A stretch of DNA of 5,043 nt. Origin: Vampirovibrionales bacterium (GTDB taxonomy: Bacteria > Cyanobacteriota > Vampirovibrionia > Vampirovibrionales > JAJTHC01). A program made the translations under genes and the position numbers. Positions 4,910-5,043 of this stretch are shown piece by piece (positions within the stretch are counted from its first letter, which is position 1; each line of letters starts with the position of its first letter). The DNA is taken from NCBI GenBank assembly GCA_021299615.1, contig JAJTHC010000260.1, forward strand, positions 1-5,043. The letters run 5' to 3'. Below the pieces are notes generated by a model. That model was not told where the DNA came from. It saw only the letters and a program-made list of their open reading frames with translations, and did no database searches.

Positions 4910-5043
4910 TTAAACGATTGAATAGCGTATAGGTGGATTCTAGGAGCCTAGACTCGCAGATGGGCGAGGTGTACAGAGACGTACATAAGCACATCGAGAA
5001 TCGTAGCGACAACGAAGACGCCAGACGCTATTTAATCGTTTAA
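4910..5043. repeat. 134-bp inverted-repeat unit with contiguous internal hairpins; repeat element or structured RNA
   Basis: TTAAACGATTGAATAGCGT (4910-4928) is matched by its complement at 5025-5043, with one G-T position that would be a G-U pair in RNA. The stem can continue as GGTG (4932-4935) with CGCC (5019-5022). Inside are three perfect 5-bp hairpins almost end to end: TCTAG-GAGC-CTAGA (4939-4952), CTCGC-AGATGG-GCGAG (4953-4968) and TGTAC-AGAGAC-GTACA (4970-4985). A weaker 4-bp one, TCGT/ACGA, lies at 5001-5015. The window ends exactly with the repeat, so the repeat could extend further. There is no coding potential of note. It resembles no tRNA, tmRNA, SRP, 6S or RNase P RNA that I can recognise. 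Confidence 0.7.

Noticed and set aside
4938..5038. Minus-strand open reading through the terminal repeat
   Set aside because: It translates to an Arg/Cys/Ser-rich string typical of palindromic repeats read as protein, with no start or ribosome site.
4910..5043. Integron attC site
   Set aside because: The ends do not match the RYYYAAC/GTTRRRY core sites, and the long perfect outer stem with several hairpins is unlike attC folding.

Overview
This is a 5 kb piece of a bacterial chromosome of moderate base composition: the well-conserved genes are near 50% G+C, and the spacers and one broken gene are clearly more AT-rich. Two genes can be named with confidence: queA (tRNA queuosine modification, plus strand) and a bifunctional-nuclease/DUF151 family gene (minus strand). 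DUF151 proteins occur in cyanobacteria and relatives, actinobacteria, Thermotoga and some others. The mix of DUF151, an HTH/zinc-ribbon protein, small coiled-coil proteins and palindromic spacer repeats would suit a non-photosynthetic cyanobacterial relative (Melainabacteria/Vampirovibrio type). That placement is a weak inference and the sequence does not prove it.

Layout. Positions 1-394 (minus) hold the N-terminal part of an XRE-type helix-turn-helix protein whose frame leaves the window just after a zinc-knuckle CPxC. Positions 395-671 have no gene but hold a good plus-strand terminator at 611-638 with no annotated gene feeding it. Positions 672-929 (minus) hold a small protein with a four-cysteine tail, with a GTG start, a strong Shine-Dalgarno and an extended -10 promoter. 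It is divergent from queA (1136-2242, plus). The spacer between them is largely filled by a 94-bp inverted-repeat element. Positions 2361-2827 (plus) are an AT-rich, unrecognised gene broken by a one-base frameshift. It converges on the DUF151 gene (2839-3372, minus). The 429-bp spacer 3373-3801 contains the DUF151 promoter, a 129-bp palindromic element flanked by a 16-nt direct repeat, and a strong promoter with an operator-like palindrome for a Gln-rich protein (3802-4410, plus). That gene converges, 5 bp apart, on a small helical protein (4416-4751, minus). The last 134 bases are closed by 19-nt inverted repeats running exactly to the end of the window and enclose three contiguous perfect hairpins plus a weaker fourth.

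The genes do not form one operon or an obvious common pathway; almost every neighbour pair is divergent or convergent. The notable content lies between the genes: three unrelated palindromic elements (1012-1105, 3521-3649, 4910-5043), an orphan terminator, and a promoter with an overlapping operator. No mobile-element transposase, CRISPR array, tRNA or rRNA was seen. The strongest candidate for something undescribed is the structured inverted-repeat unit at 4910-5043, which could be a non-autonomous repeat element or a structured RNA.
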